This document shows positions 6,306 to 6,714 of a stretch of DNA of 6,714 nt, piece after piece. This DNA is from Chloroflexota bacterium (GTDB lineage: Bacteria > Chloroflexota > Dehalococcoidia > DSTF01 > JACRBR01): positions 1 through 6,714 of the forward strand of contig JAKAMA010000136.1 of NCBI GenBank assembly GCA_021813085.1, given 5' to 3'. The notes under the pieces are model-generated. The model saw only the letters and a list, made by a program, of their open reading frames with translations, searched no databases and was not told the origin of the DNA. The position numbers were made by a program, and so were the translations under genes. The stretch's first letter is position 1; the number at the start of each line of letters is the position of its first letter.

Positions 6306-6714
6306 GGCGTTTCCTTCGTGTGCTCTGGCCCGCGGCCGCCGCCGCCGGCCCTCCATCTTCTTCGATCTCCGCTTCCGGCGCGGCGGACGCCTCTTCGTCG
6401 GCGCCGTTGCGCCCGGCCGCCTCGTCCCGCTTGTTGGCCTCCACGCGGCTGCGCTTGGCCGCGGGGGCCGGGGCGGGATTCACGGAGAGCAGACTCTTCC
6501 ACTCGAACGTCCTGCCCATGTAGAAGTACTGGAGCACGACGCCCGAAGCGTTCGAGACCGCCCAGTACAGCGCCAGGCCCGCGGGCACGTTGAGGCTCCA
6601 GAAGCCGAAGATCAGCGGCATCATCCACGTCATCATCTGCGCGGTCTGGGCCTGCTGCGAGTTTGCCGCTCCCGGCGCCGGCGCCGGCGTGATCATCTTC
6701 TGCTGGATGTACAT
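6280..6714 (-). CDS. yidC: Membrane protein insertase YidC, C-terminal part (cut by window edge)
   Basis: YidC/Oxa1/Alb3-family insertases fold and insert membrane proteins, alone or with SecYEG. Only the last 144 residues are here. The ATG at 6714 touches the window edge and is almost certainly an internal methionine: the sequence opens in the middle of the family's conserved core (MYIQQKM). The last two conserved membrane helices are visible at about 27-46 (MMTWMMPLIFGFWSLNVPAG) and 47-67 (LALYWAVSNASGVVLQYFYMG), with the family signature NVPAGLALYWAVSN. A soluble tail of about 75 residues follows. It is rich in Ala, Glu and Lys and ends in the strongly basic segment RRKRHGRRRGKR (133-144). 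Long basic tails occur in insertases that bind ribosomes without help, as in Oxa1 and YidC2, so ribosome contact is a plausible inference. The TAA stop lies inside jag, 26 bases of overlap, and the jag ribosome-binding site lies in the codons for the basic tail. Confidence 0.95.
   Translation of the reverse strand: MYIQQKMITPAPAPGAANSQQAQTAQMMTWMMPLIFGFWSLNVPAGLALYWAVSNASGVVLQYFYMGRTFEWKSLLSVNPAPAPAAKRSRVEANKRDEAAGRNGADEEASAAPEAEIEEDGGPAAAAAGQSTRRKRHGRRRGKR
6312..6317 (-). promoter_or_regulatory. Ribosome-binding site of jag
   Basis: The minus strand reads GAAGGA six bases before the ATG at 6305, within the final codons of yidC. It selects 6305 over the longer in-frame start at 6356 for jag. 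Confidence 0.8.

Noticed and set aside
6306..6356. Longer jag start at 6356
   Set aside because: The extra 17 residues are Arg-rich and would overlap yidC deeply; the ATG at 6305 has a proper ribosome-binding site and the Jag_N domain starts there.

Overview
The window is GC-rich bacterial DNA. Seven genes on the minus strand read leftwards from the right edge, and one unrelated gene sits on the plus strand at the left edge. The minus-strand order is yidC (C-terminal part only), jag/khpB, a PfkB-family kinase, parA, parB, an FMN nitroreductase-family gene and an isoaspartyl peptidase/L-asparaginase-family gene. yidC-jag followed closely by parA-parB is the arrangement typically found near bacterial chromosome origins, so this is probably the origin-proximal housekeeping region of a chromosome. 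The origin, dnaA, rpmH and rnpA are not in view. A YidC with a very basic C-terminal tail, a Jag protein and strong GC bias fit a Chloroflexota- or Actinomycetota-like bacterium. The sequence alone does not settle the phylum.

Right part (6714 to 3058, minus strand): five genes are packed head to tail, apparently as one transcription unit. yidC overlaps jag by 26 bases. jag and the kinase are separated by 16 bases that hold a small palindrome and a 7-codon reading frame linking one gene's stop to the next gene's start. The kinase stop overlaps the parA start (GTGA), and the parA stop overlaps the parB start (ATGA). parA, parB and jag each have a good Shine-Dalgarno sequence. The products cover membrane protein insertion (YidC), RNA binding linked to cell-envelope growth (Jag), a small-molecule kinase of unknown substrate, and chromosome segregation (ParA and ParB). 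No mnmE, mnmG or rsmG lies between jag and parA; the kinase takes that place.

Middle part (3057 to 1465, minus strand): after parB comes an 83-base spacer holding seven in-phase copies of a 7-base repeat and a perfect 7-bp hairpin. The nitroreductase and the Ntn-hydrolase asparaginase follow, 10 bases apart. They look like metabolic genes appended to the par cluster, read either by read-through or from a separate promoter.

Left part (1 to 1400, plus strand): one gene, open at the left edge, encodes a membrane-anchored protein of unknown function with several N-terminal helices and a large domain containing four cysteines. It converges on the asparaginase gene across 64 bases without a convincing terminator. 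Its base composition and codon use are clearly less GC-rich than in the minus-strand genes, so it may be accessory or transferred DNA. No tRNA, rRNA, CRISPR array, insertion sequence or parS site was seen, and every intergenic stretch is under 100 bases.
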